The notes beneath the pieces are model-generated. The model did no database searches and was not told where the DNA came from. It was given only the letters and a program-made list of their open reading frames with translations. The position numbers and the translations under genes are program-made. From Bdellovibrionota bacterium (GTDB lineage: Bacteria; Bdellovibrionota; Bdellovibrionia; Bdellovibrionales; JAEYZS01): a stretch of DNA of 64,000 nucleotides. This document shows, piece by piece, positions 31,786 through 40,272 of the stretch. The stretch covers positions 1-64,000 of the forward strand of contig JAZKEU010000009.1 of assembly GCA_040386775.1 (NCBI GenBank), in the 5' to 3' direction. Positions within the stretch are counted from its first letter, which is position 1. Each line of letters starts with the position of its first letter.

Positions 31786-33378
31786 ATGATAAGTAGAAAG
31801 CTATTAGCTCTTGGCTATTTAATTATAGTGTTACAAGTGTGTATATCTTCTATACACACGTTAGCTGCAAATGAGCTGTGCTCTCCGTTGTTCGCTGAAA
31901 AGCAAGCACCGTCTCTACCAATAAACGTACTTAATAATGCTGAAATCACAAGGATTAGGGCTAAGGGGCATACCGTTGTAGATAAGCTCAACGGCTATCA
32001 AGTCAGAAGTGGCCAAAGAAAAATCGTAGTGAATAATCCCAATGTCATCTTGCTATTAGGTGAGATTGCTTCACACCCGCGAGTAAATATTCGCTATACG
32101 GATACATTTTTTGCTCGGGGCGGGCCATTTAGAATTGGACAAGGGGAAAGAGATTTATACCGTTTTTTTAGAACATTACTAAATCGTTCAGAAGCAACGC
32201 AAATTTCAAGTTTACAGCAGTATTTGGCTCGTCTGAATTCTGGTGGCGCAGAGCTATTGATGTTCTTTTCAGAACATCTACTAAAGGATAAGCCAATTAT
32301 TATTAACTCAAATGGAAATTCACAGACTGTTCGATTTCTGCAATTAGATCCAAAGTCAGGATATGTTTTAATTGAATATTTAGTTTCAAAAAAGCAAGAG
32401 CGGATTCCTGGTGCAATATTTTATGAGCGAATGAGCAGAGAAGAGCGGGATAAGCTTGGATATAACTTTGATGTGTTGCCAGAATCTGAATGGTTCAGAA
32501 GTATTGGTAAAAAAAGGACAGGAAAAAACGGCTATATTTACATAGCAGAATTAAAAAATGATGTTCCTGTAAATCCCTACCCTAATAAAATGTTTGAAAT
32601 TGATCAGCATGAAATCCGAGAGTTTTCGAATGGTGTTTACTATAACGGGCTCCCAGTTTTAACGACAGTTACATCGAGGTTTCCAAATTTTGCGAGGACA
32701 TTTGGTATCAAGACTTTTCAAAAAAATAATCGTATTATCATTCAGTATCCAGATGTAGCATTAATTAATGAAACACTGAATGCACTTCCTCTGCATAGAG
32801 CCACGCCGGTAAGATTAATATCAACCAGTGAGTTTGAATCGATCCCTTTAATGACCTTTGCAAAAAGTTGGGCTAGAGAAGGGAAGAGTTATATTGCCGA
32901 ACAAGGTACTGGTCATTTTCATGATGTTTCATTACATCTTACAGCATATCTAGCCATCTCAAGGGAAATAGTTTTAGCTAATCGGTCTCATTTAGATTTT
33001 TGGATTCAAATAACTGAACATCCGCTTTTACAGAAAAATAAATCTTTGCAAGACTTCGCTCAGAAGGCCATCCAAACTTGGGCCCAAGACTTTGACAATT
33101 TGACCGGGCGGTTTCTTGAAAAGATTCAAGGAGCTGATACTGATGCCAAGATCAATTCTGTTTTAGAGAATTATTTAACAAACTTGAATCTCCAAAATGG
33201 CAAAGACATTGTGCTAAACTATTATGAGAACAGCTCTGCTCCTTGGGCCAAAATCCTTGCGCTAAGTAGAGAGGATATGGAAATTATTCAAGAGATTAAT
33301 ACTCTAGCTAAGCAAATCCCTACAGCGGATATTCCTGAGCACGTCAAAAAGGCGCGACAACAGCTGTTTCTACCATAG
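31786..33378 (+). CDS. Exported 530-residue protein of unknown family
   Basis: The signal peptide reads KLLALGYLIIVLQVCISSIHTLAAN, with cleavage near AA-N. No catalytic or binding motif stands out. A weak internal similarity exists between NNPNVILLLGEIASHPRVN (about 85-103) and QYPDVALINETLNALPLHR (about 322-340), each preceded by a short region that could fold alike. A region with GHFHDVSLHLTAYLAISREI (about 377) could bind metal through its histidines. The C-terminal third is helical. It stands alone, converging on the next gene two bases away. I cannot assign a function. Confidence 0.7.
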   Translation: MISRKLLALGYLIIVLQVCISSIHTLAANELCSPLFAEKQAPSLPINVLNNAEITRIRAKGHTVVDKLNGYQVRSGQRKIVVNNPNVILLLGEIASHPRVNIRYTDTFFARGGPFRIGQGERDLYRFFRTLLNRSEATQISSLQQYLARLNSGGAELLMFFSEHLLKDKPIIINSNGNSQTVRFLQLDPKSGYVLIEYLVSKKQERIPGAIFYERMSREERDKLGYNFDVLPESEWFRSIGKKRTGKNGYIYIAELKNDVPVNPYPNKMFEIDQHEIREFSNGVYYNGLPVLTTVTSRFPNFARTFGIKTFQKNNRIIIQYPDVALINETLNALPLHRATPVRLISTSEFESIPLMTFAKSWAREGKSYIAEQGTGHFHDVSLHLTAYLAISREIVLANRSHLDFWIQITEHPLLQKNKSLQDFAQKAIQTWAQDFDNLTGRFLEKIQGADTDAKINSVLENYLTNLNLQNGKDIVLNYYENSSAPWAKILALSREDMEIIQEINTLAKQIPTADIPEHVKKARQQLFLP

Positions 33379-33379
33379 A

Positions 33380-33679
33380 TTATCCCGCTTCAGGTTCTTC
33401 CAGTTTAAATTCGAGTTGTTTTAGTTCTTCAGAAGATTTCTTCTTGAAGATCGATTCAACGTTGGATCCCGCAGCTTTTTGTTCTGCTGGTGACTCTCTG
33501 TTCAAGAAAGAATCCAATGTGGCGTCGCCACATTCCTCTTCTGTTTGATAAATTTCTGGAATTTGTAGGTCCACGTTATAAGCTTGTTTTGCTAAATACT
33601 TAATGAACGCGGCTTTACTGCTTGGAGTGGAGTTTGCGTTGAAACCCATCTCTTCCATGATATCCCCGATCTTTTTCAT
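33380..33679 (-). CDS. Small acidic cytoplasmic protein, unknown
   Basis: 99 residues with no export signal. Starts MKKIGDIMEEMGFN, and the end is Glu/Lys rich (KKKSSEELKQLEFKLEEPEAG). A GAGG ribosome site precedes the ATG. Single-gene unit. No family recognised; reads as a real protein from codon use and context. Confidence 0.6.
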   Translation of the reverse strand: MKKIGDIMEEMGFNANSTPSSKAAFIKYLAKQAYNVDLQIPEIYQTEEECGDATLDSFLNRESPAEQKAAGSNVESIFKKKSSEELKQLEFKLEEPEAG

Positions 33680-33891
33680 AAAAACCTCTTGTGTTCTTAT
33701 CGGTTAGGGCTATGGATTGTTTACTTAAGATGTGTTTTAACTAGATGTAGTCATTGATGCGTTCTTCTCCCATTTTAGACAGAGTGATGTGAAACTTGGG
33801 TTAAATAATCATGTAACACGCGATGTTATGAAAAAACTAGCCCTCGAAAACACTAGATATAGTATTTCAGTGCTGAGATGACACCTAGATA

Positions 33892-33921
33892 TGTGGATAA
33901 GTATGTGAGTCATGTGGATAG
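33892..33921 (+). promoter_or_regulatory. Two tandem DnaA boxes upstream of etfBA
   Basis: TGTGGATAA (33892-33900, the reverse complement of the consensus TTATCCACA) and TGTGGATAG (33913-33921, one mismatch) lie in the same orientation, 21 bases apart, i.e. two helical turns. They sit just upstream of the etfB promoter. DnaA binding here would be expected if the protein follows the usual consensus, as the oriC boxes suggest. Confidence 0.55.
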
Positions 33922-33947
33922 TTTTGCTTTTTGACCCCACAATTGTT

Positions 33948-33974
33948 TTGACATAGTCTGGGCTCCGTTAAAAT
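33948..33974 (+). promoter_or_regulatory. Sigma-70-type promoter of etfBA
   Basis: TTGACA at 33948-33953 is followed after 15 bases by TAAAAT at 33969-33974 (or TTAAAA one base earlier). The transcript would start close to 33981, just before the GGAGG ribosome site at 33988-33992. Spacer slightly short. Confidence 0.5.
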
Positions 33975-33997
33975 TACAAAATTTCGCGGAGGACTGA

Positions 33998-34768
33998 ATG
34001 AATATTTTAGTTTGTATCAAACAAGTTCCTGATACAGAAACAAAAATTAAATTGGGCGGAACAGGTATCGACACAGCCGGTATCAAGTGGATCATGAATC
34101 CTTATGACGAATTTGCAGTTGAGGAAGCTTTGAAATTAAAAGCTGCAAAACCCGAAACACAAGTTCACGTGTTAACTGTTGGACCAAAGGCTCGCGCCGT
34201 AGAAGCTCTAAGAACTGCTCTTGCAATGGGCGCTGATGAAGGAGCGGTTATTGATGCTCCAGAAACTTTGGATAATTACAATATCGCAAAAGCAATCGCG
34301 GCGGCTTCAAAAACTCTTGGCGAATTTGGAATTTTACTCAGCGGAAAATCTGCCATTGATGACAATAACTTTTCTGTGGGTCAAATGGTCGCAGCCTTTT
34401 TGGACATTCCACATGTAACTTCAGTTTCAAAAGCAGATTACACTGAAAAAGGTGCTTTGCTTGAAAGAGAAATTGAGGGCGGTGCAAAAGAAATTATCGA
34501 AGTAGAATTCCCTGCGATGATCACAGCAAACAAAGGATTAAACACTCCAAGATACGCATCTCTCCCGGGAATCATGAAGGCAAAGAAAAAGGTGATCAAA
34601 GAATTAGCTCTGACAGATTGTGGTGTTGATGTTGCAAACATAAAAGTGAAATACACAAATTTTGAACTTCCTTCCGATAGACCGCCAGTACAAATGATCT
34701 CGGGCGAACCACAAGAACAAGCACAAAAACTCGTACAACTTCTAAGACAAGAAGCGAAGGTGATTTAG
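33998..34768 (+). CDS. etfB: Electron transfer flavoprotein subunit beta
   Basis: 256 residues. Starts MNILVCIKQVPDTETKIKL, with MNPYDEFAVEEALKLK and the EtfB signature near VEFPAMITANKGLNTPRYASLPGIMKAKKK. The AMP-binding subunit takes electrons from acyl-CoA and other dehydrogenases. Good GGAGG site. One base separates it from etfA. Confidence 0.96.
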   Translation: MNILVCIKQVPDTETKIKLGGTGIDTAGIKWIMNPYDEFAVEEALKLKAAKPETQVHVLTVGPKARAVEALRTALAMGADEGAVIDAPETLDNYNIAKAIAAASKTLGEFGILLSGKSAIDDNNFSVGQMVAAFLDIPHVTSVSKADYTEKGALLEREIEGGAKEIIEVEFPAMITANKGLNTPRYASLPGIMKAKKKVIKELALTDCGVDVANIKVKYTNFELPSDRPPVQMISGEPQEQAQKLVQLLRQEAKVI

Positions 34769-34769
34769 T

Positions 34770-35732
34770 ATGGCAAAAATTTTAGTTTTTATTGAATCGG
34801 CTAACAATAAGATCAAAAAGAGTTCTTTAGAATTATTAAGCGCAACAACTGGAAACGAAGTTGCGGCAATTCTCATTGGAGATAATGTTTCAACTGTAGC
34901 TCAAGGATTGAAAAACTATCCCGTGCAAAAAGCGTTTGTTTTTAACAACGCGGCTTTGAAAGATTACAATTCTTCATATTATTTTTCATGCTTTGAACAA
35001 GCGATCAAAAAATTCTCTCCAGATTTGGTTTTAGCTTCAGGCTCAATGGCGGCTAAAGATTTACTCCCCCGAGTAGCTGCAAAATTTGACGGCGGCATCG
35101 CGGGTGATTGCGTCGGTTTAAAAATCAGCGGAACAAAAGTTGAGGCCAGACGCCCACTATACTCTGGAAAAGTTCTCGCAACTGCTGAGTTTACAGATGC
35201 CTCTAAAATTAAAGTTGTTCTTATGAGACCAAATCAACTTCCTCAACCAGCAGAAGGTGCTTCAAATTGCGAAATCACTGAGGAGACCTTCACTGCCCCT
35301 GCGACAAAAGTAAGAGTGAAAGAAGTTGTTAAGAGTTCGTCTGCAAAACCAGATCTTACAGAGGCGGGAGTTATTGTTTCCGGGGGACGCGGCATGAAGG
35401 GTCCCGAGCACTTTAAACTTTTAGAAGATTTAGCTGAAACGATTGGCGCAACCGTTGGTGCATCAAGAGCCGTTGTTGATGCTGGATGGGTTCCACATGC
35501 AATGCAGGTTGGGCAAACAGGTAAAACTGTAGCACCAAATCTTTATATCGCAGCTGGAATTTCTGGTGCGATTCAACATATGGCTGGAATGGGTTCAAGC
35601 AAAGTGATCGTGGCCATCAACAAAGATCCTGAGGCGCCGATCTTCAAAAAGGCAACTTACGGTATCGTCGGCGACGCTTTCGAAATTCTTCCGAAACTAA
35701 AAGAAGAGTTTTCCAAATTATTGAGTCACTAA
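34770..35732 (+). CDS. etfA: Electron transfer flavoprotein subunit alpha
   Basis: 320 residues. The C-terminal FAD domain has the signature GRGMKGPEHFKLLEDLAETIGATVGASRAVVDAGWVPHAMQVGQTGKTVAPNLYIAAGISGAIQH and later INKDPEAPIF (split across the region, residues about 210-300). It binds FAD and passes electrons on to the ETF-quinone oxidoreductase. Its stop overlaps the next start by one base. Confidence 0.96.
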   Translation: MAKILVFIESANNKIKKSSLELLSATTGNEVAAILIGDNVSTVAQGLKNYPVQKAFVFNNAALKDYNSSYYFSCFEQAIKKFSPDLVLASGSMAAKDLLPRVAAKFDGGIAGDCVGLKISGTKVEARRPLYSGKVLATAEFTDASKIKVVLMRPNQLPQPAEGASNCEITEETFTAPATKVRVKEVVKSSSAKPDLTEAGVIVSGGRGMKGPEHFKLLEDLAETIGATVGASRAVVDAGWVPHAMQVGQTGKTVAPNLYIAAGISGAIQHMAGMGSSKVIVAINKDPEAPIFKKATYGIVGDAFEILPKLKEEFSKLLSH

Positions 35733-36391
35733 TGTGGAATAAGATCAAACCTACTCTGATTGCTATTTTAGTTTTTGTAGTTTATCGGGTTTGGTCTTTC
35801 ACTTGGAGATTACATCTCCACAAAAACGAAGAGCTTGAATCGGACATCAAAAATGGTGTCCCTATTGTTTTTGCTTTTTGGCATGGTCATGAACTTGCCA
35901 TGATTGGTTATTCAAAACATTATAGATTTGCGACGATGACCTCCGTCAGCTCCGATGGACAACTCATGGGAAAGGTTTTGAATTGGATGGGCGCAAAGAC
36001 CTCTAAAGGTTCTTCCTCTAGAAATGCTGTTCAAGGCTTAAAGGGTCTTATCCGTCTTGCAAAATCAGGATGTATTCCTGTGGTTCCTGTCGACGGACCA
36101 CGTGGACCAATCTATGAACCAAAGCCCGGTGTTTTTGAACTCTCAAGACTTTTGAATGCGAAGATTTATCCGGGAGGAGCGGCAGCTTCATCTAGTATAC
36201 TTTTTAAAAAAAGCTGGAACAAAACTTTCTTGCCTCATCCTTTTGCTAAAGTTTCTCTTCATTGGGGAAAACCACTCGCACCTGTCACCAAAGATCTTGA
36301 TCCGAGAGATCCTGAACTTATAAAAAGACTCAAAGATGCCATTAATGCCGCTGGTCAATCCGCGCTCAAAGAAATTGCACAGAACTCCTAG
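35732..36391 (+). CDS. DUF374 family lysophospholipid acyltransferase-like protein
   Basis: 219 residues. An N-terminal hydrophobic helix (about 8-24) is followed by the acyltransferase-like motif PIVFAFWHGHELAMI, then SSDGQLMGKVLNWMGAKTSKGSSSRNAVQGLK, and the GPRGP segment (PVVPVDGPRGPIYEPKPG). These are the conserved blocks of the DUF374/LpxL-like superfamily. It probably acylates a lipid, but the acceptor is unknown. Starts on the etfA stop codon. Confidence 0.85.
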   Translation: MWNKIKPTLIAILVFVVYRVWSFTWRLHLHKNEELESDIKNGVPIVFAFWHGHELAMIGYSKHYRFATMTSVSSDGQLMGKVLNWMGAKTSKGSSSRNAVQGLKGLIRLAKSGCIPVVPVDGPRGPIYEPKPGVFELSRLLNAKIYPGGAAASSSILFKKSWNKTFLPHPFAKVSLHWGKPLAPVTKDLDPRDPELIKRLKDAINAAGQSALKEIAQNS

Positions 36392-36454
36392 ATAGAGGAT
36401 ACTTTTTTCGTATCTTTTGTAACGGATTTCCGATGTTTTTTCTGTGGAGGATTT

Positions 36455-37282
36455 ATGTCTTTTTTCAATAAATTAGCTGTTGTTGCGAGTTCCATTTTGG
36501 TTCTCACTTTTACAATGACTTTGTTGGCTCAAAACGACGATGTTGTTGCTGTCGTTGGCAACAAACAAATTACTAAAAAAGAATTCAACGACAAGTACAA
36601 AGAAGTTGTTTCTAAAGCTTTCAATCCTCCAACTAAAGACTTATTCCTTGAAGACTTGGTGAGATACGAAGTGGGCGTAATGGAAGCTCAGAAGAGAAAT
36701 CTTGGTGATGATCCTATCGTTCAAGAAAGAATCAGACAGGTTATGTACATTGATCTGGTTGAGAAAGAAATCGGCAAAAAAGCTGATGCCATCACTGTAA
36801 GCGAAAAAGAAATGCAAGCTTACTATGCAAAGAATCCTGAAATCCGCACAAGTCACATCCTTGTGGAAGTAAAAGAAAATGCAAGAAAGTCAGAAAGAGA
36901 TGCAGCTAAGAAAAGAGCTGCTGAAATATATAAAGAAGTTTCTACTAGCAAGAAACCTTTCGAGCAACTTGTGAAGCTTTATAGTGATGATGTTATCTCT
37001 AAGAAAAATGGTGGAGATATTGGTTGGCACTCTTCTACAACTCTACTCCCAGAGTTTTACGTGGCCGCGCTTAAGCTCTCTGAGGGGCAGCTTTCTCCTT
37101 TGGTGGAAACAAAGTTTGGTTTTCATATCATCAAGCTCACTGGGAAAAAATCTTATAAGGATGCAGACAAAGTTCGCTTGAACGGTGCGGTTAAAGAATC
37201 AAAAAAGCGCTTATTGTTTGACGAATTTTTTGGGAAATTAAAATCAAAATACAATGTGAAGACATACACCCAAAAACTGTAA
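36455..37282 (+). CDS. Exported parvulin-type peptidyl-prolyl isomerase (first of three)
   Basis: 275 residues with a signal peptide (about 1-26, ending LLAQN). The N-terminal chaperone part starts VVAVVGNKQITKKEFNDKYKE. The parvulin domain (about 130-230) has IRTSHILVEVKE, SDDVISKKNGGDIGWHSSTTLLPEF and ETKFGFHIIKLTGKK. Periplasmic chaperone for outer-membrane proteins by inference. GGAGG before the ATG. Confidence 0.9.
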   Translation: MSFFNKLAVVASSILVLTFTMTLLAQNDDVVAVVGNKQITKKEFNDKYKEVVSKAFNPPTKDLFLEDLVRYEVGVMEAQKRNLGDDPIVQERIRQVMYIDLVEKEIGKKADAITVSEKEMQAYYAKNPEIRTSHILVEVKENARKSERDAAKKRAAEIYKEVSTSKKPFEQLVKLYSDDVISKKNGGDIGWHSSTTLLPEFYVAALKLSEGQLSPLVETKFGFHIIKLTGKKSYKDADKVRLNGAVKESKKRLLFDEFFGKLKSKYNVKTYTQKL

Positions 37283-37321
37283 GGGCTTCACTTAGTGCGT
37301 AGCTAAGGCTACTTAGGTAAA

Positions 37322-38308
37322 ATGAAAAAACAAAAGTATCTCGTCATTCTATTCTGGGGAGGAGTTTTAGCTCTTCTCTTTGTAGGGATCATTCTTTACT
37401 TTGATCTTCACAAAAGAAATACGCTTGCAGATACTGTTTTGGTTCAAGTTAATAACGACAGGCTGACGGCAAGAGAGTTTTCGGAAAAACTCGCGAGCAA
37501 CCTCGAGAGCTACGATACTCTTCTCGCCAAAGATACCCATGTTGTAGATTTTGCTAAAAATAAAATTGTTGAGGATTTTGTTCACTCTTCTCTCATTACT
37601 AGCTGGGCTGAGAGAAATTCCATTGAGGTTTTAAACTCCGAAGTGGATGCTGAAGTTTCAAAAATTCGAGCCAACTACCCAGATGAGGCTTCCTTTAAAG
37701 AGGCTCTCAACTCCTCACAAACCTCTCTTAAAGACTGGGAGAATCAAATCAAGAGCAAGCTTCTGCAGAAAAAGGTTTTTCAGAGTCTTGCGCTAAAAAC
37801 ACAAGTTCCTACAGATGAAGAAATTAAATCTTTCTACAATACAAACCGTGAAACCTTTAAAGAAAGACCTCAGGTTCGCATTAGACAAATAGTTTTTGAT
37901 AATGAAGATGCAGCTAATAGGCTCTATCACAGTATCACGCCGTCAACTCAGCTTGCAGATCTTGCAAAAAAATACTCCGTCGCCCCTGAAGCTAAAAATG
38001 GTGGTGACGTCGGCTGGATTGAACAAGGAACGTTAGATATTTTCGACAAAGCTTTCAATATGAGAGTAGGTCAACGCAGCGGTGTATTAAAAAGTCCCTA
38101 TGGATTTCATATCTTTGAGGTCACTGGAAAAAAGGCAGAGCAAACATTGTCTTTTGAAGAAGTGAAAGAGCGCATTTCAAGAACGCTCAAAGGAAACAAA
38201 GAACAGGCTATCTATACAGCTTGGCTCGAAGAACAATTGAAGGTCTCAAAAGTGCTAAAAAATACTGAGGCAATAAAATCTATTCAGGTAAAACCCTTAG
38301 GAGAATAG
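37322..38308 (+). CDS. Membrane-anchored parvulin-like chaperone (second of three)
   Basis: 328 residues. An N-terminal membrane helix (about 7-29) lacks a clear cleavage site, so it is anchored. A SurA_N-like part (VLVQVNNDRLTAREFSEKL) leads to a parvulin domain (about 185-280) with VRIRQIVFDNEDAANRLY, GGDVGWIEQGTLDIFDKAF and SPYGFHIFEVTGK. The HILV start of active parvulins is RQIV, so isomerase activity may be weak. Thirty-nine bases after the first parvulin, two bases before surA. Confidence 0.85.
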   Translation: MKKQKYLVILFWGGVLALLFVGIILYFDLHKRNTLADTVLVQVNNDRLTAREFSEKLASNLESYDTLLAKDTHVVDFAKNKIVEDFVHSSLITSWAERNSIEVLNSEVDAEVSKIRANYPDEASFKEALNSSQTSLKDWENQIKSKLLQKKVFQSLALKTQVPTDEEIKSFYNTNRETFKERPQVRIRQIVFDNEDAANRLYHSITPSTQLADLAKKYSVAPEAKNGGDVGWIEQGTLDIFDKAFNMRVGQRSGVLKSPYGFHIFEVTGKKAEQTLSFEEVKERISRTLKGNKEQAIYTAWLEEQLKVSKVLKNTEAIKSIQVKPLGE

Positions 38309-38310
38309 AC

Positions 38311-39255
38311 ATGAAGTTTTTTATTTTGATTTTAATTTCTTTTATTGGCGCTAACGTCCAAGCAGAAACTGTGGATAAAATCGTGGCCATTGTGAATGAT
38401 GAGATCTTAACTCTAAAAGATATTGAAAATTACAAAAGGCAACTTCAAAAGGGTAAGTTTGTTGATGATTTACTTATTTCTGATAAAGAAAAAATCTTAA
38501 AAGATCGTAACGCTCTAATTGATCATATGATCAACGAAAGACTTATTGACTCTGAAGTCAAAAGACAAGATCTCTCTGTTACCGTTGAAAAGGTAGATCA
38601 AGAAATAAAAAAAGTTTCTGACGGCAACAAAATGACTCGTGCTCAATTGATCGCGGCGCTCAAGGCTGAAGGTATTTCTTTTTCTGATTACCAAAACTTT
38701 ATAAAACAGCGACTAGAAAGACAGGCATTAATTCAAAAAACCATTTCTTCAAAAATTAAAATTACAGATGATGAAATTCAAAACTATTACATGAATAACT
38801 ATAAGGGAAACAGTGTTACAAGCTATGAGTACTCTTTGGCCCATATTCTCTTCCTCCCTAAAGGTGGAGACAAAGAAGCAGCCAAATCTCGTGCCGAAAG
38901 TGTGCTAAAGAAGCTGAGTGCCGGAGAATCTTTTGATAGCTTAGCTTCTCAATTCAGCGAGGACCCTAATTTTTCTAGCGGGGGATTTCTTGGCAATTTT
39001 AAAAGTGGAGAATTCTTGAAAGAACTTGAAACCTCAGTTCAAAATTTATCTGTCGGTGCAAATACTGGGGTTGTTCCGACAAAATTTGGTTACCATATCG
39101 TAAAGCTTATTTCTAAAAAAATCGTAAAAGACTCTGTTTTTGAATCTAAGAAAAAAGAAATTCAAAATATTCTTTATGAAAAGGCTTTCGCTCAGCAATT
39201 TAAATTTTGGATTGAAGAGAGAAAGCTAGGATCCTTTATTAAGATCAATAAGTAG
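38311..39255 (+). CDS. surA: SurA-type periplasmic chaperone (third of three)
   Basis: 314 residues, shorter than E. coli SurA, with one parvulin domain instead of two. Signal peptide MKFFILILISFIGANVQAE, then the chaperone core starting TVDKIVAIVNDEILTLKDIE, a match to SurA's conserved start. Parvulin domain (about 170-270): YSLAHILFLPKGG, SGGFLGNFKSGEFLKELE, TKFGYHIVKL. The surA-pdxA adjacency is the same as in E. coli and supports the name. Confidence 0.88.
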   Translation: MKFFILILISFIGANVQAETVDKIVAIVNDEILTLKDIENYKRQLQKGKFVDDLLISDKEKILKDRNALIDHMINERLIDSEVKRQDLSVTVEKVDQEIKKVSDGNKMTRAQLIAALKAEGISFSDYQNFIKQRLERQALIQKTISSKIKITDDEIQNYYMNNYKGNSVTSYEYSLAHILFLPKGGDKEAAKSRAESVLKKLSAGESFDSLASQFSEDPNFSSGGFLGNFKSGEFLKELETSVQNLSVGANTGVVPTKFGYHIVKLISKKIVKDSVFESKKKEIQNILYEKAFAQQFKFWIEERKLGSFIKINK

Positions 39256-39261
39256 TAGAAA

Positions 39262-40209
39262 GTGAAAAGAATTTTAATTACAACGGGTGACGCAGACGGA
39301 ATTGGATTTGAAGTAACTGCCAAGGCCCTGAACAAAATCGGCCCAAAAAAAAATGTTCAATTTTATTATTACAAAAATCCTTTAACTGAAAAAAAATATC
39401 TTTCTATCATAAAAAAGAAATTTAAAATTAAAAAATTTTCTAGCATAGAAGATGCTTTAGGTGAAAGTCCTCAAGACAAAACTATATTCGAAATAGAAAG
39501 TTCTAGCAATCCTGCGCTTTGTTTTGAAGAAGGCGTTAAATATGCTAAAAATAAATTCTTCAATGCTATCGTTACTGCTCCGCTCTCAAAAGAATTGATT
39601 CAAGAGGCTGGGCTTTCGGACCGTGGTCATACAGATATTATGAGAAGAATTTTAAACCAGGAAAAAAATATCTATATGGCTTTTATTGGAAATCTTTTTT
39701 CTCTAATCTTGGTGAGCGATCATCTCTCTATTCGAGATGTGCCCTCGAAAATTTCTAAAGATCATTTATTGGATATTTTTTCTAGCGCCGATGCTTTTTT
39801 GAAAAACTTAAAATTACCCAAGAACAAACAGCGTATAGGTGTGTTGGGCTTAAATCCACATGCAGGTGAAATAAAAAATCTCGGCTTTGAGGATCGTGAA
39901 ATTATAGCCCCCGCAATTCTATCTGCACAAAAAAACAAGTTTCCAGTTTTTGGCCCTCTCGTTCCAGATGTGGCTTTTCAAGATTCGCATTATCAAAAGT
40001 ACGGTGTTTTTATTGCCATGTATCATGATCAAGGCCTTATACCTTTTAAAATACTTCACAAAAAACAACATGGTGTACAAGTTTCATTGAATACACCATT
40101 TGTTAGAACCAGCGTAGATCACGGAACGGCGAAGGATATTTTTGGCAAAGGAAAAGCTGACGCCGGATCCATGATTAAAGCTATCCAAACCGCGCTAAAG
40201 TTAGTATAG
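39262..40209 (+). CDS. pdxA: 4-hydroxythreonine-4-phosphate dehydrogenase
   Basis: 315 residues. Starts at GTG 39262 (KRILITTGDADGIGFEV; the usual motif is GDPAGIGPE). Metal and substrate motifs: TAPLSKELIQEAGLSDRGHTD, SDHLSIRDVP, LGLNPHAGE, AMYHDQGLIPFK, VRTSVDHGTAKDIFGKGKAD. Pyridoxal phosphate synthesis (DXP-dependent route). The N-terminal GDADGIGFE differs slightly from the consensus. Confidence 0.94.
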   Translation: MKRILITTGDADGIGFEVTAKALNKIGPKKNVQFYYYKNPLTEKKYLSIIKKKFKIKKFSSIEDALGESPQDKTIFEIESSSNPALCFEEGVKYAKNKFFNAIVTAPLSKELIQEAGLSDRGHTDIMRRILNQEKNIYMAFIGNLFSLILVSDHLSIRDVPSKISKDHLLDIFSSADAFLKNLKLPKNKQRIGVLGLNPHAGEIKNLGFEDREIIAPAILSAQKNKFPVFGPLVPDVAFQDSHYQKYGVFIAMYHDQGLIPFKILHKKQHGVQVSLNTPFVRTSVDHGTAKDIFGKGKADAGSMIKAIQTALKLV

Positions 40210-40272
40210 TATTTAGTCATCTTATCTATATTTTCCGGATCTTCCTCCGGATGCATTCTGAAGGGAACTTAT

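Larger units (their letters stand above)
33680..33997. other. 318-base divergent intergenic region upstream of etfB
   Basis: It contains two DnaA-box-like sites (33892-33900 and 33913-33921) and the sigma-70-type promoter of etfB (33948-33974). The left part (33680-33860) carries the presumed promoter of the small acidic gene. No open frame. Confidence 0.5.
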
